Origin: an uncultured Bacteroidales bacterium
Lineage (GTDB): Bacteria > Bacteroidota > Bacteroidia > Bacteroidales > FEN-979
Direction of reading: 5' to 3'
DNA: 64,000 nucleotides
NCBI GenBank assembly: GCA_903837605.1
Contig: CAILVF010000059.1
Coordinates: 1 to 64,000 of the forward strand
The notes beneath the pieces are model-generated. The model did not search any database, was not told the origin of the DNA, and saw only the letters and a list, made by a program, of their open reading frames with translations. Position 1 is the stretch's first letter. Each line of letters opens with the position of its first letter. Positions 33,181 through 41,752 of this stretch are shown here, in pieces. Made by a program: the position numbers and the translations under genes.

Positions 33181-34208
33181 TATTTTTTGATTTTTAACAT
33201 GATGAGATAATTTGATGCCGAATCCTGGATCTCCAGCTGGTGTTTGCCGGGATAAAGCAATTCCAGGCGGCGGCGCACATTCTTCAGTCCTATCCCCGCT
33301 TCATCCAGCTTTAAAGTATCTTTCACTGCTGGCTTGGAATTCTCAACCAGGAATGACAACTCGCCAGAAACCGTTTTAAGTTCTATATTGATACTCGACT
33401 TATCGTTGTAGCTTACACCGTGTTTAAATGCATTCTCCACAAACGGTATCAGGAGCAAAGGCTCCAGCTGAATTGCCGAGAGGTCGCCTTCAATATCAAA
33501 TCGGATGTTTACCTTGTCGGCAAGCCTGATTTTCTGAAGTTCAATGAAATTATTAAGATACTCAACCTCCTCCTCCAGGCCTACCTTGTCCTGCCTGGAA
33601 TCGGTGATCATATACCGCATGATCTGTGAAAGTTTGATGATCGCAGGTTCCGTGTCATCAGATTTTTTTCTTGCGAGGGCGCATATATTGTTAAGTGTAT
33701 TGAAAAGAAAATGCGGATTAACCTGGGACTTCAGAAAAGCCAGTTCCGAAAGGAGCTTTTCTCCCTGCAGCTCCCTGCGCTCCTTTTCAACCCGGGCCCA
33801 TTCCCTGGCCAGCCGGATGCTGATCCCGATGGCAATCCCGGTAAGCAGGGGAAATAAAGGCACCCACATGCCCCGGCTGAAAATCGGCTCGGGGCGGTGG
33901 TGCCAGTTCTGGACTACCGACACAACAAAATAATAATACAGGTCGACTAGAATGCAGGAGATTACAAGTGTGAGCAGTATAACAAGTATATAGGCCAGGA
34001 ATTTCTTTTTAAACAGGTATTTCGGGATCAGGATAATGTAATTTAAATAATAAACAATGACAGTCAGAACCGTGGTGGCACCTATCCTCAGGAGATATGA
34101 AGGTATTCCCCCCCTGGGTTCCATCAGAAGAAATGGAATGAAAAAAATAAAGACCCAGATTACGCAGTTGATGAGGAAAGTCACCCATGGAGGCCGTTCG
34201 GTATTCAT
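33180..34208 (-). CDS. LytS/YehU-type sensor histidine kinase
   Basis: 342 residues with four transmembrane helices in the N-terminal ~135 residues and no large extracellular sensor. The His_kinase domain has H166 in SQVNPHFLFNTLNNI. The HATPase is short, with LLLIPFVENAFKHG (N box) and AGIGLKNVRRRLELLYPG (G box), as usual for kinases paired with LytTR regulators. It is the first gene of the run kinase-regulator-TolC-adaptor-ATPase-permease. The small membrane sensor suggests it senses membrane stress or a transported compound, as in BceS-like systems (inference). Confidence 0.92.
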   Translation of the reverse strand: MNTERPPWVTFLINCVIWVFIFFIPFLLMEPRGGIPSYLLRIGATTVLTVIVYYLNYIILIPKYLFKKKFLAYILVILLTLVISCILVDLYYYFVVSVVQNWHHRPEPIFSRGMWVPLFPLLTGIAIGISIRLAREWARVEKERRELQGEKLLSELAFLKSQVNPHFLFNTLNNICALARKKSDDTEPAIIKLSQIMRYMITDSRQDKVGLEEEVEYLNNFIELQKIRLADKVNIRFDIEGDLSAIQLEPLLLIPFVENAFKHGVSYNDKSSINIELKTVSGELSFLVENSKPAVKDTLKLDEAGIGLKNVRRRLELLYPGKHQLEIQDSASNYLIMLKIKK

Positions 34209-34342
34209 GATTGCTTTTATTTGGACGGAACGAAATTAGGCAATTCCATATGAGGTGGCTCGCATATTAGACGGACAAGCTTAATTAGTCGATATTGCCA
34301 GATTATTTGCCGATAAGGAATCCATTCTGTACAAGGGGATAT

Positions 34343-34358
34343 TATTTTTGTATTTTTG
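34343..34358 (+). promoter_or_regulatory. two overlapping-in-series -7 boxes in front of rpoN
   Basis: TATTTTTG occurs twice back to back (34343-34350 and 34351-34358), both matching TAnnTTTG. The second ends only 4 bp before the rpoN ATG, so at least one transcript would be leaderless. The remaining ~130 bp of the divergent spacer hold a weak minus-strand TAATTTCG near 34231-34238 that might serve the kinase operon. Confidence 0.5.
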
Positions 34359-34362
34359 TTCT

Positions 34363-35862
34363 ATGCTTCATCAACGACAACAACAAAAATTACTACAGAA
34401 ACTCTCACCCCAGCAGGTGTTGGTGATGCGCTTGCTGCAACAGCCGGTGCTCTCTCTTGAACAAAGGATAAAACAGGAAATTGAGGACAACCCCGCACTG
34501 GAGGAGACAACCGATTTGGCTGATCCCGATGAGATCACCGATGAAACTACGCCAGACTCCATTGATGGTGACGAAGACAGCTTTGCCGATGAGGATGACG
34601 ACCATTCCGAGCTTAAAGCCGATAATGAATTTTCCTATGAAGACTACCTTGACCTGGACGATATTCCCGATTACAAATTAGTTTCAAACAACCGCAGCCC
34701 CGACGACGAAGCCTGGGAATCCCCGGTTGTTTCGGGTGTAAGTTTCCAGGAGTACCTCCTGGCCCAGATGGGGGTTCAGAAGATCCCCGATAAAGAGTTC
34801 ATTATAGCTTCAACAATAATAGGGAACATTGATGAAAGCGGTTACCTCACCCGCGAAATCCCGGCCCTGATCAACGACCTTGCTTTTAACCAGAATATCG
34901 AAGCCACGGAAGCAGAAGTGCTGGAAGCCCTGAAACTTATACAAAGTTTTGACCCCCCCGGTATTGCAGCAAGAACACTTCAGGAATGCCTGCTGCTGCA
35001 GCTTCAGTACAAGAACGACAGGACCTATGCTACGGATCTTGCAGAAGTGATCGTCAGGTATTATTTTGACGAGTTCTCTAAAAAACATTATGAAAAGATT
35101 CTTCAAAAGGCCCATATCACCGAGGAAGAATTAAAGGAAGCTATTGAAGAGATCACCAAACTGAACCCCAAACCCGGGTTCAGTATAAGCGAAGAAGCCA
35201 GGAGCAGCCAGTATGTGGTACCTGATTTCGTAATTGCAATCAATGAAGGGGAGATCGAACTGAACCTGAATTCGAGGAATGCTCCCGAGCTTTCTATCAA
35301 CAGGGAGTATGTTAGCATGCTCCAGGATTATAATCATAAAAAAAAGAAGATCAGCAGCAGCGAAAAAGCAGCCCTCACTTTTATTAAACAGAAAATCGAT
35401 GCTGCAAGGGGTTTCATAGATGCGATCAAACAGAGACAGGAAACGCTTTATGTTACCATGAAGGCCATACTTGACTATCAGAAAGATTATTTCCAGACAG
35501 GCGACGAGACAAGGCTCAGGCCGATGATCCTGAAGGATATATCGAATAAAGTAGGGTTGGATATCAGTACCGTTTCCAGGGTGGCGAATTCAAAATATGT
35601 TCAGACGCCATTCGGCACTTTCCTTCTGAAAAGCTTCTTCTCGGAATCATTGCAGAATCAGATGGGTGAAGAGGTGTCGACCCGGGAGATCAAGAAAATA
35701 TTAAACGACACAATAGAAGGCGAGAACAAATCGTCGCCTCTTACCGATGAGGAACTGGAGGAAATATTGCAGAAAAAAGGGTACAATATCGCCCGCCGCA
35801 CAATCGCCAAATACCGTAAACAGCTGAGGATTCCCGTTGCAAGGCTAAGGAAGGAACTTTGA
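34363..35862 (+). CDS. rpoN: RNA polymerase sigma-54 factor
   Basis: 499 residues. Region I is Gln/Leu-rich (LHQRQQQKLLQKLSPQQVLVMRLLQQPVLSLEQRI) as needed for activator response, region II is acidic (DEITDETTPDSIDGDEDSF), and the core-binding and HTH parts follow. The C-terminal RpoN box is ARRTIAKYRKQL near residue 476-486. It directs transcription from -24/-12 promoters under control of AAA+ enhancer-binding activators, none of which is encoded in this window. The first ATG (MLHQRQ) is used; the frame extends upstream only to non-ATG codons. Confidence 0.96.
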   Translation: MLHQRQQQKLLQKLSPQQVLVMRLLQQPVLSLEQRIKQEIEDNPALEETTDLADPDEITDETTPDSIDGDEDSFADEDDDHSELKADNEFSYEDYLDLDDIPDYKLVSNNRSPDDEAWESPVVSGVSFQEYLLAQMGVQKIPDKEFIIASTIIGNIDESGYLTREIPALINDLAFNQNIEATEAEVLEALKLIQSFDPPGIAARTLQECLLLQLQYKNDRTYATDLAEVIVRYYFDEFSKKHYEKILQKAHITEEELKEAIEEITKLNPKPGFSISEEARSSQYVVPDFVIAINEGEIELNLNSRNAPELSINREYVSMLQDYNHKKKKISSSEKAALTFIKQKIDAARGFIDAIKQRQETLYVTMKAILDYQKDYFQTGDETRLRPMILKDISNKVGLDISTVSRVANSKYVQTPFGTFLLKSFFSESLQNQMGEEVSTREIKKILNDTIEGENKSSPLTDEELEEILQKKGYNIARRTIAKYRKQLRIPVARLRKEL

Positions 35863-35874
35863 TCAAACCATGAT

Positions 35875-36489
35875 ATGAACAACGGTAGCTCCCTGGCGAG
35901 AATCATCTCCGGCCTGTTTCACCCGGTACTTATGCCATTCTTCACCCTTATCCTGATGCTTCAGGCGCATTCTTTCTTTATGGGGCTGCTGCCGCTCAAA
36001 GAGATCCTGATCCTGATGGGCTCTGTTTTGCTTACAACAGTAATATGTCCGTTTCTGATGATCTTTTTCCTCTTCAGGGTGAAGCTCCTTTCATCATTAT
36101 TTATGGAAAAAAGGGAGGAGAGGATCATGCCCCTTCTTTCAATTGGTGTATTTTACTACCTGACACATTACCTGCTAAAAGGTATCAGCCTGTCGGTATT
36201 ATTCAGCTATTTCATGCTGGGCGCCACCTTGCTCATCATTATCTGCCTGTTCGTAAATTTCTTTTTTAAAATCAGCCTGCATATGGCTGGCATCGGCGGG
36301 GTAACAGGCTTTTGGATCGGCATCAGCATAAGGCAGGGGACGCCTCACGAAATACTTATTTCATGCCTTTTACTTCTCTGCGGATTACTTGGTTATGCCA
36401 GGCTGGCCGATGGGAGCCATTCCCCGAAAGAAGTTTATGCCGGGCTCTTTCTTGGTGCCGGCACACTGTTTTTCCTGATGATGCTTTGA
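35875..36489 (+). CDS. conserved membrane protein downstream of rpoN
   Basis: 204 residues with six or seven hydrophobic helices covering most of the protein. A cytoplasmic loop EKREERIMP and a later SLHMAGIGGVTG recall the arrangement in PAP2-like membrane phosphatases, but the canonical KxxxxxxRP, SGH and SRxxxxxHxxxD motifs are not complete, so I do not assign that activity. The gene starts 12 bp after rpoN and is probably co-transcribed. The PorT-like gene converges on it with a one-base gap. Confidence 0.65.
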   Translation: MNNGSSLARIISGLFHPVLMPFFTLILMLQAHSFFMGLLPLKEILILMGSVLLTTVICPFLMIFFLFRVKLLSSLFMEKREERIMPLLSIGVFYYLTHYLLKGISLSVLFSYFMLGATLLIIICLFVNFFFKISLHMAGIGGVTGFWIGISIRQGTPHEILISCLLLLCGLLGYARLADGSHSPKEVYAGLFLGAGTLFFLMML

Positions 36490-37197
36490 TTAAAAGGGCC
36501 TTATCATGAACCCCACGGTGATGGGGTAAATATCGGGGCCTTTCCCTTTCTGGAAAATTGTAGAAAGCTGGTAATACCCGAAAAGGTTGAACCATTTGTA
36601 ACCAATTCGCAAAGTGGGGCCGTAAGCAAACCTGTCAAGGTTCTTTACATTACGGTATTTAATCCTTACCTGGTCCCTTTCAGGCTGCAAATCGGCCTGG
36701 TATTCATCCCCAACATATTTTGTATGGGCAGGCAGCATATAGCCGACCTTGAAGCCCAGCCCTAAAGCAAATTTATACTTGGTCACAAACTGGAATTCTA
36801 TAGGCAATTCAATATATGGCATGACAAGTTTAGACCTTTTATAACCGACAGTATCATTGATCTTGGTCATAGTCGTGGAGTCGGTATAGCTTTTGAACAG
36901 GAAATTGCCATACAGGTTATGAATGGATACCTGCAAGCCGATACCGAAACCGAAATTACTTTTACCGAAAGGAACGCGGTAGGCTACAAGGGCAGTAAAT
37001 CCCTGGTTGATGGTGCGCGTTTTTAAACCCGAGGGGACATTCATGTAAATATCGGTAAACATCCCGAGCCCCACATGGATCTTTTTCTTAGTTTTCTCAT
37101 TGAGGATCTGTGATTTGGCAGTCATAGGAAGAACCAGGACTGAGGCAGCCAGGATAATGATTGCCAATAAGGAATTTCGCTGTAGGGTCATATTCAT
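36490..37197 (-). CDS. outer membrane beta-barrel protein (PorT-like family)
   Basis: 235 residues with a signal peptide (to TAKSQ, ~residue 30) and alternating amphipathic beta strands rich in Gly and aromatic residues, ending in PITVGFMIRPF with a C-terminal Phe as usual for barrels. It fits the PorT-like/OmpA-like beta-barrel family of Bacteroidetes; PorT proper is needed for T9SS, but this assignment is only to the fold family. Two possible ATGs (37197 and 37191) differ by two residues. A -7 box lies 13 bp upstream. Confidence 0.75.
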   Translation of the reverse strand: MNMTLQRNSLLAIIILAASVLVLPMTAKSQILNEKTKKKIHVGLGMFTDIYMNVPSGLKTRTINQGFTALVAYRVPFGKSNFGFGIGLQVSIHNLYGNFLFKSYTDSTTMTKINDTVGYKRSKLVMPYIELPIEFQFVTKYKFALGLGFKVGYMLPAHTKYVGDEYQADLQPERDQVRIKYRNVKNLDRFAYGPTLRIGYKWFNLFGYYQLSTIFQKGKGPDIYPITVGFMIRPF

Positions 37198-37209
37198 TTA
37201 ATTATACAA

Positions 37210-37217
37210 CAAAATTA
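37210..37217 (-). promoter_or_regulatory. -7 promoter box for the beta-barrel gene
   Basis: TAATTTTG on the minus strand matches TAnnTTTG, 12 bp before the ATG. Confidence 0.5.
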
Positions 37218-37241
37218 ACGCTTTTTTTCCGTATCCATTGC

Positions 37242-38150
37242 TTATCCCCATAATTTTTGGGGATAAGCGCCTTCACGTATGAGCGACCTGATGCTGTCGA
37301 CGACAAAAGTCCGGTCTTCCTGGTAGGTCATTCCGAACCATTGTTCATCGCAGGAAAGCACTTTAACGCCGGCCTGTCCCGACTTGATGAGCTTATTTAC
37401 AACGGAGGGAATATAGAATTCGGCTTTGGGATTTTCATAGTTTTCCCTTATAAAGATTTCAAATCCGGTTTTCAGGTGGCCGAAAAACGAAGGTGTAAAC
37501 CCCCAGCAATTCATAGAAACGACTGAGTCGGAGGGAATGATAACTGCCGGATGGTCTCCTTCCCTGTAAATAATACCCCCGTCAGTTTTTTCAATACTCG
37601 TTCTTTCTACAACATCTATCAGCTCCTGCTTCCCGTTCACCTGGCAGATTCCCCTCGAAACGGAACCAAAATCTGAAAGGGTCCGGTCCACGCGGTAACC
37701 AACCATGCAGTAGTCGTTTTCCCGCTCCGCTGCCCAGTTTTTATAGTAGCCGGCAACTGCCTCGTAGGCCTTTCTCCCGTAAAAATCATCTGAATTGATC
37801 ACAGCGAAAGGCCCGTCAATATGGCCCTCTGCCATCATAACAGCATGACCTGTGCCCCATGGTTTCTGCCTCTCATCGGTGATCAGCGTACCGTCGGGGA
37901 CCATCCAGATCTCCTGGAAAACGTAATCCACCTCCACATGATCCTGAAGCCTGTTGATAAACATCTCCTTGAACCCCGCTTCAAGGCTTTCCTTGATAAC
38001 GAAGACCACTTTGCCGAAACCTGATTTCACGGCATCATATATCGAGTAGTCAAGCAGTGTTTCCCCGTTAGGGCCGATGCGGTCAAGCTGCTTCAGTCCG
38101 CCGTAACGGCTGCCCACACCGGCAGCAAGGATCAGTAAGGTTGGTTGCAT
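37242..38150 (-). CDS. NTP_transferase-family sugar nucleotidyltransferase
   Basis: 302 residues. The N-terminal nucleotide-binding signature LLILAAGVGSRYGGLKQLDRIGPNGETLLDYSI is the GxGxRxxxxKQ type. The metal-binding Asp segment AVINSDDFYG and the GYRVDRTLSDFGSVSRG block follow. The protein probably joins a sugar phosphate and an NTP, or activates a related small molecule; the family is often annotated only as nucleotidyltransferase. Cytoplasmic, no signal peptide. The MFS sugar transporter gene lies 128 bp upstream in the same direction and may be functionally linked. Confidence 0.8.
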   Translation of the reverse strand: MQPTLLILAAGVGSRYGGLKQLDRIGPNGETLLDYSIYDAVKSGFGKVVFVIKESLEAGFKEMFINRLQDHVEVDYVFQEIWMVPDGTLITDERQKPWGTGHAVMMAEGHIDGPFAVINSDDFYGRKAYEAVAGYYKNWAAERENDYCMVGYRVDRTLSDFGSVSRGICQVNGKQELIDVVERTSIEKTDGGIIYREGDHPAVIIPSDSVVSMNCWGFTPSFFGHLKTGFEIFIRENYENPKAEFYIPSVVNKLIKSGQAGVKVLSCDEQWFGMTYQEDRTFVVDSIRSLIREGAYPQKLWG

Positions 38151-38159
38151 AAGTATTAA

Positions 38160-38278
38160 GGTTGTGTTTTTTTATGTTTTCAAGATCTTTTAATTATGGA
38201 TGAGCGAAGCATTTTGCACAAGCGGCATCAGGTGCAGCGAAGCGAAACCGTAGCCGCGGTGCAAAGATGCGAGCGGAT
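38160..38278. other. intergenic spacer with a GC-rich, repeat-like half
   Basis: The left half is an AT-rich stretch. The right half (~38200-38278) is GC-rich with recurring words (GCGAAGC twice, GGTGCA twice, GAGCG twice) and no open frame. It may be a decayed repeat or a structured 3' region. No known element was recognised. Confidence 0.3.
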
Positions 38279-39625
38279 TTACCATTTCCTTATCTTATGC
38301 CCCCTCACGGCGTAATACAGGATATAAGCATAACATGGTATCGTGATCCAGTATGCCGTCACGGGGCTGAAGAGGTCGGCCAGCCTGCCGTACGCCAGGG
38401 GAAGTAAAGCTCCTCCAGCTATTCCCATGATAAGCAGCGACGACCCGATTTTTGTGAATTTCCCCAGCCCGTCAATAGCAAGGGGCCATATCGCCGGCCA
38501 CATTATAGCGTTTGCAAGGCCCAGCAAAGCTATGAAAAAAACACTCAGGTCAAAGGGGAGCGAAAGTGAGAACCTGCCAAAACTGAGCAGCATTGAGGAC
38601 TGGTAAGGAGCCTTCGTGGCTAAGAAAGAGCAGATCACAAAAATGATACCGAATAAGGCAGAGACTGCTAATACAAACTCCTGTTTGAGATATTTCGGAA
38701 TCGTGATTATGCCGATGATATAACCTATAACCATGGCTGCCAGGGTGTACGATGCAAAATACTTCGAAAGCTCAAAGCTTATCCCCTGGGATTTCCCAAA
38801 ATTGATGATGGTGTCAACTGCAATGACTTCAACCCCCACGTAAAGGAATATTGCGATCACCCCAAGAACGAGCTGGGGAAACTCGAAAACGTTTGTCCGG
38901 GTGTGACGTGATTCTTTATCCTCCACCTCTTCCTCATCGGTATTGATATCAGGCAGGCTCGAGTATCTCAGCAGGATTGCCAGGAGGATCAGCACCACAG
39001 CCATTACTATATAGGGTATGATGATCCTTCCGGCAAGGGCATTGAGGGTTATATTTCTCTGTATCTCGTCAAGCGAGCTTAAATACTTTTTGTCAAATTT
39101 GTCCATCCCTGCAAGGACGATGGCTCCAAGGATGAGAGGGCTGATTACGCCTGCGATCTTATTGCAGATCCCCATGATGCTGATTCGTTTTGCCGCACTT
39201 TCAATAGGCCCGAGAATCGTGACATAGGGATTGGATGCCGTTTGTAAAATGGCCAGCCCCGTTCCCTGCACAAAAAGTCCCGTGAGGAAGAGCCCGAACA
39301 TCCTGGTATATGCTGCCGGGATGAAGAGCAGGGCGCCAAGGGCCATCACGATGAGTCCAAGCGACATTCCATTCCTGAATCCGACTTTGCGAAGGACGTA
39401 AGCCGAAGGGATTGCCATGACGAAATACGAAATATAAAATGCAAAGGTGACAAAGTAGGATTCGAAATTGTTTTTCTCGCAGGCCACCTTAAGAAAAGGG
39501 ATAAGCACGGAATTCAGCCAGGTAACAAATCCGAAGATGAAAAAAAAGATGCCTATTATGAAGATTGAAAAAATGTACTGGCGTTTATTGCCGTCCAGGA
39601 GGGCAGTTTTTGGAATTTGGGTCAT
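38279..39625 (-). CDS. sugar MFS transporter (FHS/FucP-GluP type)
   Basis: 448 residues with 12 transmembrane helices. The FHS-subfamily marks are present: FVTWLNSVLIPFLK in helix 1, ASNPYVTILGP in helix 5 and an A-rich helix 11 (NAIMWPAIWPLAIDGLGKFTKIGSSLLIMG). These proteins import L-fucose, glucose/galactose or related sugars with protons or sodium. A charged loop near the middle (NTDEEEVEDKESRHT) joins the two halves. Start ATG 39625. A TAnnTTTG box lies 18 bp upstream. Confidence 0.9.
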   Translation of the reverse strand: MTQIPKTALLDGNKRQYIFSIFIIGIFFFIFGFVTWLNSVLIPFLKVACEKNNFESYFVTFAFYISYFVMAIPSAYVLRKVGFRNGMSLGLIVMALGALLFIPAAYTRMFGLFLTGLFVQGTGLAILQTASNPYVTILGPIESAAKRISIMGICNKIAGVISPLILGAIVLAGMDKFDKKYLSSLDEIQRNITLNALAGRIIIPYIVMAVVLILLAILLRYSSLPDINTDEEEVEDKESRHTRTNVFEFPQLVLGVIAIFLYVGVEVIAVDTIINFGKSQGISFELSKYFASYTLAAMVIGYIIGIITIPKYLKQEFVLAVSALFGIIFVICSFLATKAPYQSSMLLSFGRFSLSLPFDLSVFFIALLGLANAIMWPAIWPLAIDGLGKFTKIGSSLLIMGIAGGALLPLAYGRLADLFSPVTAYWITIPCYAYILYYAVRGHKIRKW

Positions 39626-39643
39626 GAAGGAAGATTTTCAAGG

Positions 39644-39651
39644 CAAAAATA
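39644..39651 (-). promoter_or_regulatory. -7 promoter box for the sugar transporter gene
   Basis: TATTTTTG on the minus strand matches TAnnTTTG, 18 bp before the ATG. Confidence 0.5.
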
Positions 39652-39680
39652 AAGGAATTCTGAATTTCACCAAATTATCC

Positions 39681-39688
39681 TATTTTTG
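39681..39688 (+). promoter_or_regulatory. -7 promoter box for the first hybrid kinase gene
   Basis: TATTTTTG matches TAnnTTTG and ends 23 bp before the ATG at 39712. Confidence 0.5.
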
Positions 39689-39711
39689 TCGTAATAACCG
39701 CCCTGATCAAA

Positions 39712-41739
39712 ATGGAAAGCAGCACTGAAAAATTTAATATCCTCATTGTCGATGACAGGACAGAAAACCTGATCACTCTCGAAACTATTATTACCAGCCC
39801 GGAACTCAATATAATCAAGGCCCTTTCGGGTAATGAAGCGCTGGCAATTATGATAGAACATGAAATTTCACTGGTCCTGCTCGATGTCAACATGCCCGGC
39901 ATGGATGGGTTCGAAACAGCGGAACTGATGAGAGGCAGCGAGCGAACAAAGAGCATCCCGATTATTTTTATCACGGCGACTTACCGCCAGCCTAAGCAGA
40001 TCTTCAGGGGGTATGAGACGGGGGCCGTGGATTACCTTTACAAGCCCCTTGACCGGAAGATACTTCAGAATAAGATCAGGGCCTATATCGACTTCTTTAA
40101 ACAGAAGCATGCATTACAGATTGCCACCGTGGAATTGCAGAACACGGTTGCAGAACTCGACAAAGCAAAGCGAACCGCGGAAGTGGCGACACTTGCAAAA
40201 AGTTCTTTTCTGGCGAATATGAGCCATGAAATCAGGACTCCGCTCAACGGGATCATAGGCATGACCGACCTGATGCTGATGGACGAGGACCTTACCCAGC
40301 ATTATAAAGAACAGCTCTCCGATATCAGGCAGAGCGGGGAATCATTGCTTGAGATCATTAACGAGATCCTCGATATTTCAAAGATTGAAGCCGACAAGAT
40401 TGAAATTGAGATTATAGAATTCAGCCTGAGGGAGCTGCTTGAATCGGTGGTCCACCTGCTTTCGGTAAAGACCTACCAGAAGAACCTGGCATTTTTTTGT
40501 GAACACCCTGCCGGGATGCCCGATACTTTCCTTGGGGACCCTACAAGGATCAGGCAGGTATTGATAAATCTCATAGGCAACGCACTGAAATTCACCGAAA
40601 AGGGGAATATCTGCCTTAAAGTAGAAATCCCTGAACATCTCGAAAATACTTATGTCCTGAATTTTTCAGTAAAGGATACCGGTATCGGCATCCCTCCCGA
40701 CAAACTTGAAAAATTGTTTGAGTCTTATCACCAGGCTGATAAATCAACAACCCGTACATACGGGGGAACCGGCCTTGGGCTTACTATCTCCAAGAAACTG
40801 GTGGAACTTATGGGTGGAAAAGTTATTGTGAACAGCAAGGTAGGCAGCGGCAGCACTTTCCAATTTACGCTGACACTGTTCAGCCCGAATCCTTCCGATC
40901 CTGCACTGAAGCTCGACCTTCCCGATAAACTTAAAGGAAGCAGGGTGATCATTGCTGATGCAGAACCAGGTCATGCCCGGCAAACCGCCGAATTCCTTGC
41001 CGATTTGGGCTTTAAACCGGTAATAACATCCTCAACCGATGAATGCCTCAGGATGATGAATGCCGACGTCAAAGACCCGGTCAGCCTGGTATTGATTGAC
41101 TCTTTGCTTCAGAACAGCCAAACCGAGGCACAACGCCATAAACTGCTGGAGGCTGCGCCGGCCAAACAAAAACCGGAAATAGTGGTATTGCTCAGCAACA
41201 AATCGGTACAGGCTACCCGTAAACTTGCTTCTGAAGGGCTCAATAATTACCTGTTCAAACCGGTTCTCCAGCTCGAACTGCTGAATATGATACAGAGGAT
41301 CTTCAAGCTTGAAGCCAACCAGAAAAGCTCTGATTCCCGTATCCTGGAAATCAGTAAATCAGGCCCTGAACTTAATATTCTTGTAGCCGAAGACCAGCCT
41401 ATCAACCAGAGGATCATAGTGCAACTGCTTGGGAAAAGGGGCTGGCATGTGACTACCGCTTCCAACGGCCTTGAAGCCATGCATAAGGCACATGAAACAG
41501 CTTTCGATATCATCCTCATGGATGTCATGATGCCTGAAATGGACGGGATTGAATCAACCCGCCTGATACGGCAGGATGCCGACGGCAAAAACAATGAGAC
41601 CCCGATAATAGCCCTGACGGCAAATGCCATGAAAGGCGACAAAGAGAAGTGCATTGCCGCCGGCATGAACGACTATATTTCCAAACCTATTAACCCTCAG
41701 GAAGTTTTCCAGACAATAGAGAAATATTATTCAAAGTGA
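39712..41739 (+). CDS. soluble hybrid histidine kinase with three receiver domains
   Basis: 675 residues without membrane segments. Order: receiver 1 (~5-125; D58 in [11 protein letters not shown]), short coil, HisKA (H172 in [13 protein letters not shown]), HATPase (N box [16 protein letters not shown]1 [10 protein letters not shown]2 [13 protein letters not shown]), receiver 2 (~400-530; diverged, with [13 protein letters not shown]463 in VLIDSLLQ and YLFKPV), and receiver 3 (~545-672; D604 in [12 protein letters not shown]). An N-terminal receiver means it is itself controlled by another kinase. The next gene, a membrane kinase starting 13 bp downstream, is the obvious candidate partner. 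No DNA-binding output is encoded. Confidence 0.93.
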   Translation: MESSTEKFNILIVDDRTENLITLETIITSPELNIIKALSGNEALAIMIEHEISLVLLDVNMPGMDGFETAELMRGSERTKSIPIIFITATYRQPKQIFRGYETGAVDYLYKPLDRKILQNKIRAYIDFFKQKHALQIATVELQNTVAELDKAKRTAEVATLAKSSFLANMSHEIRTPLNGIIGMTDLMLMDEDLTQHYKEQLSDIRQSGESLLEIINEILDISKIEADKIEIEIIEFSLRELLESVVHLLSVKTYQKNLAFFCEHPAGMPDTFLGDPTRIRQVLINLIGNALKFTEKGNICLKVEIPEHLENTYVLNFSVKDTGIGIPPDKLEKLFESYHQADKSTTRTYGGTGLGLTISKKLVELMGGKVIVNSKVGSGSTFQFTLTLFSPNPSDPALKLDLPDKLKGSRVIIADAEPGHARQTAEFLADLGFKPVITSSTDECLRMMNADVKDPVSLVLIDSLLQNSQTEAQRHKLLEAAPAKQKPEIVVLLSNKSVQATRKLASEGLNNYLFKPVLQLELLNMIQRIFKLEANQKSSDSRILEISKSGPELNILVAEDQPINQRIIVQLLGKRGWHVTTASNGLEAMHKAHETAFDIILMDVMMPEMDGIESTRLIRQDADGKNNETPIIALTANAMKGDKEKCIAAGMNDYISKPINPQEVFQTIEKYYSK

Positions 41740-41752
41740 AATCCAAAGGATT

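Noticed and set aside
36490..37197. Naming the beta-barrel gene porT
   Set aside because: Only the general fold is visible; PorT-like barrels have several roles and no other T9SS machinery gene is nearby.
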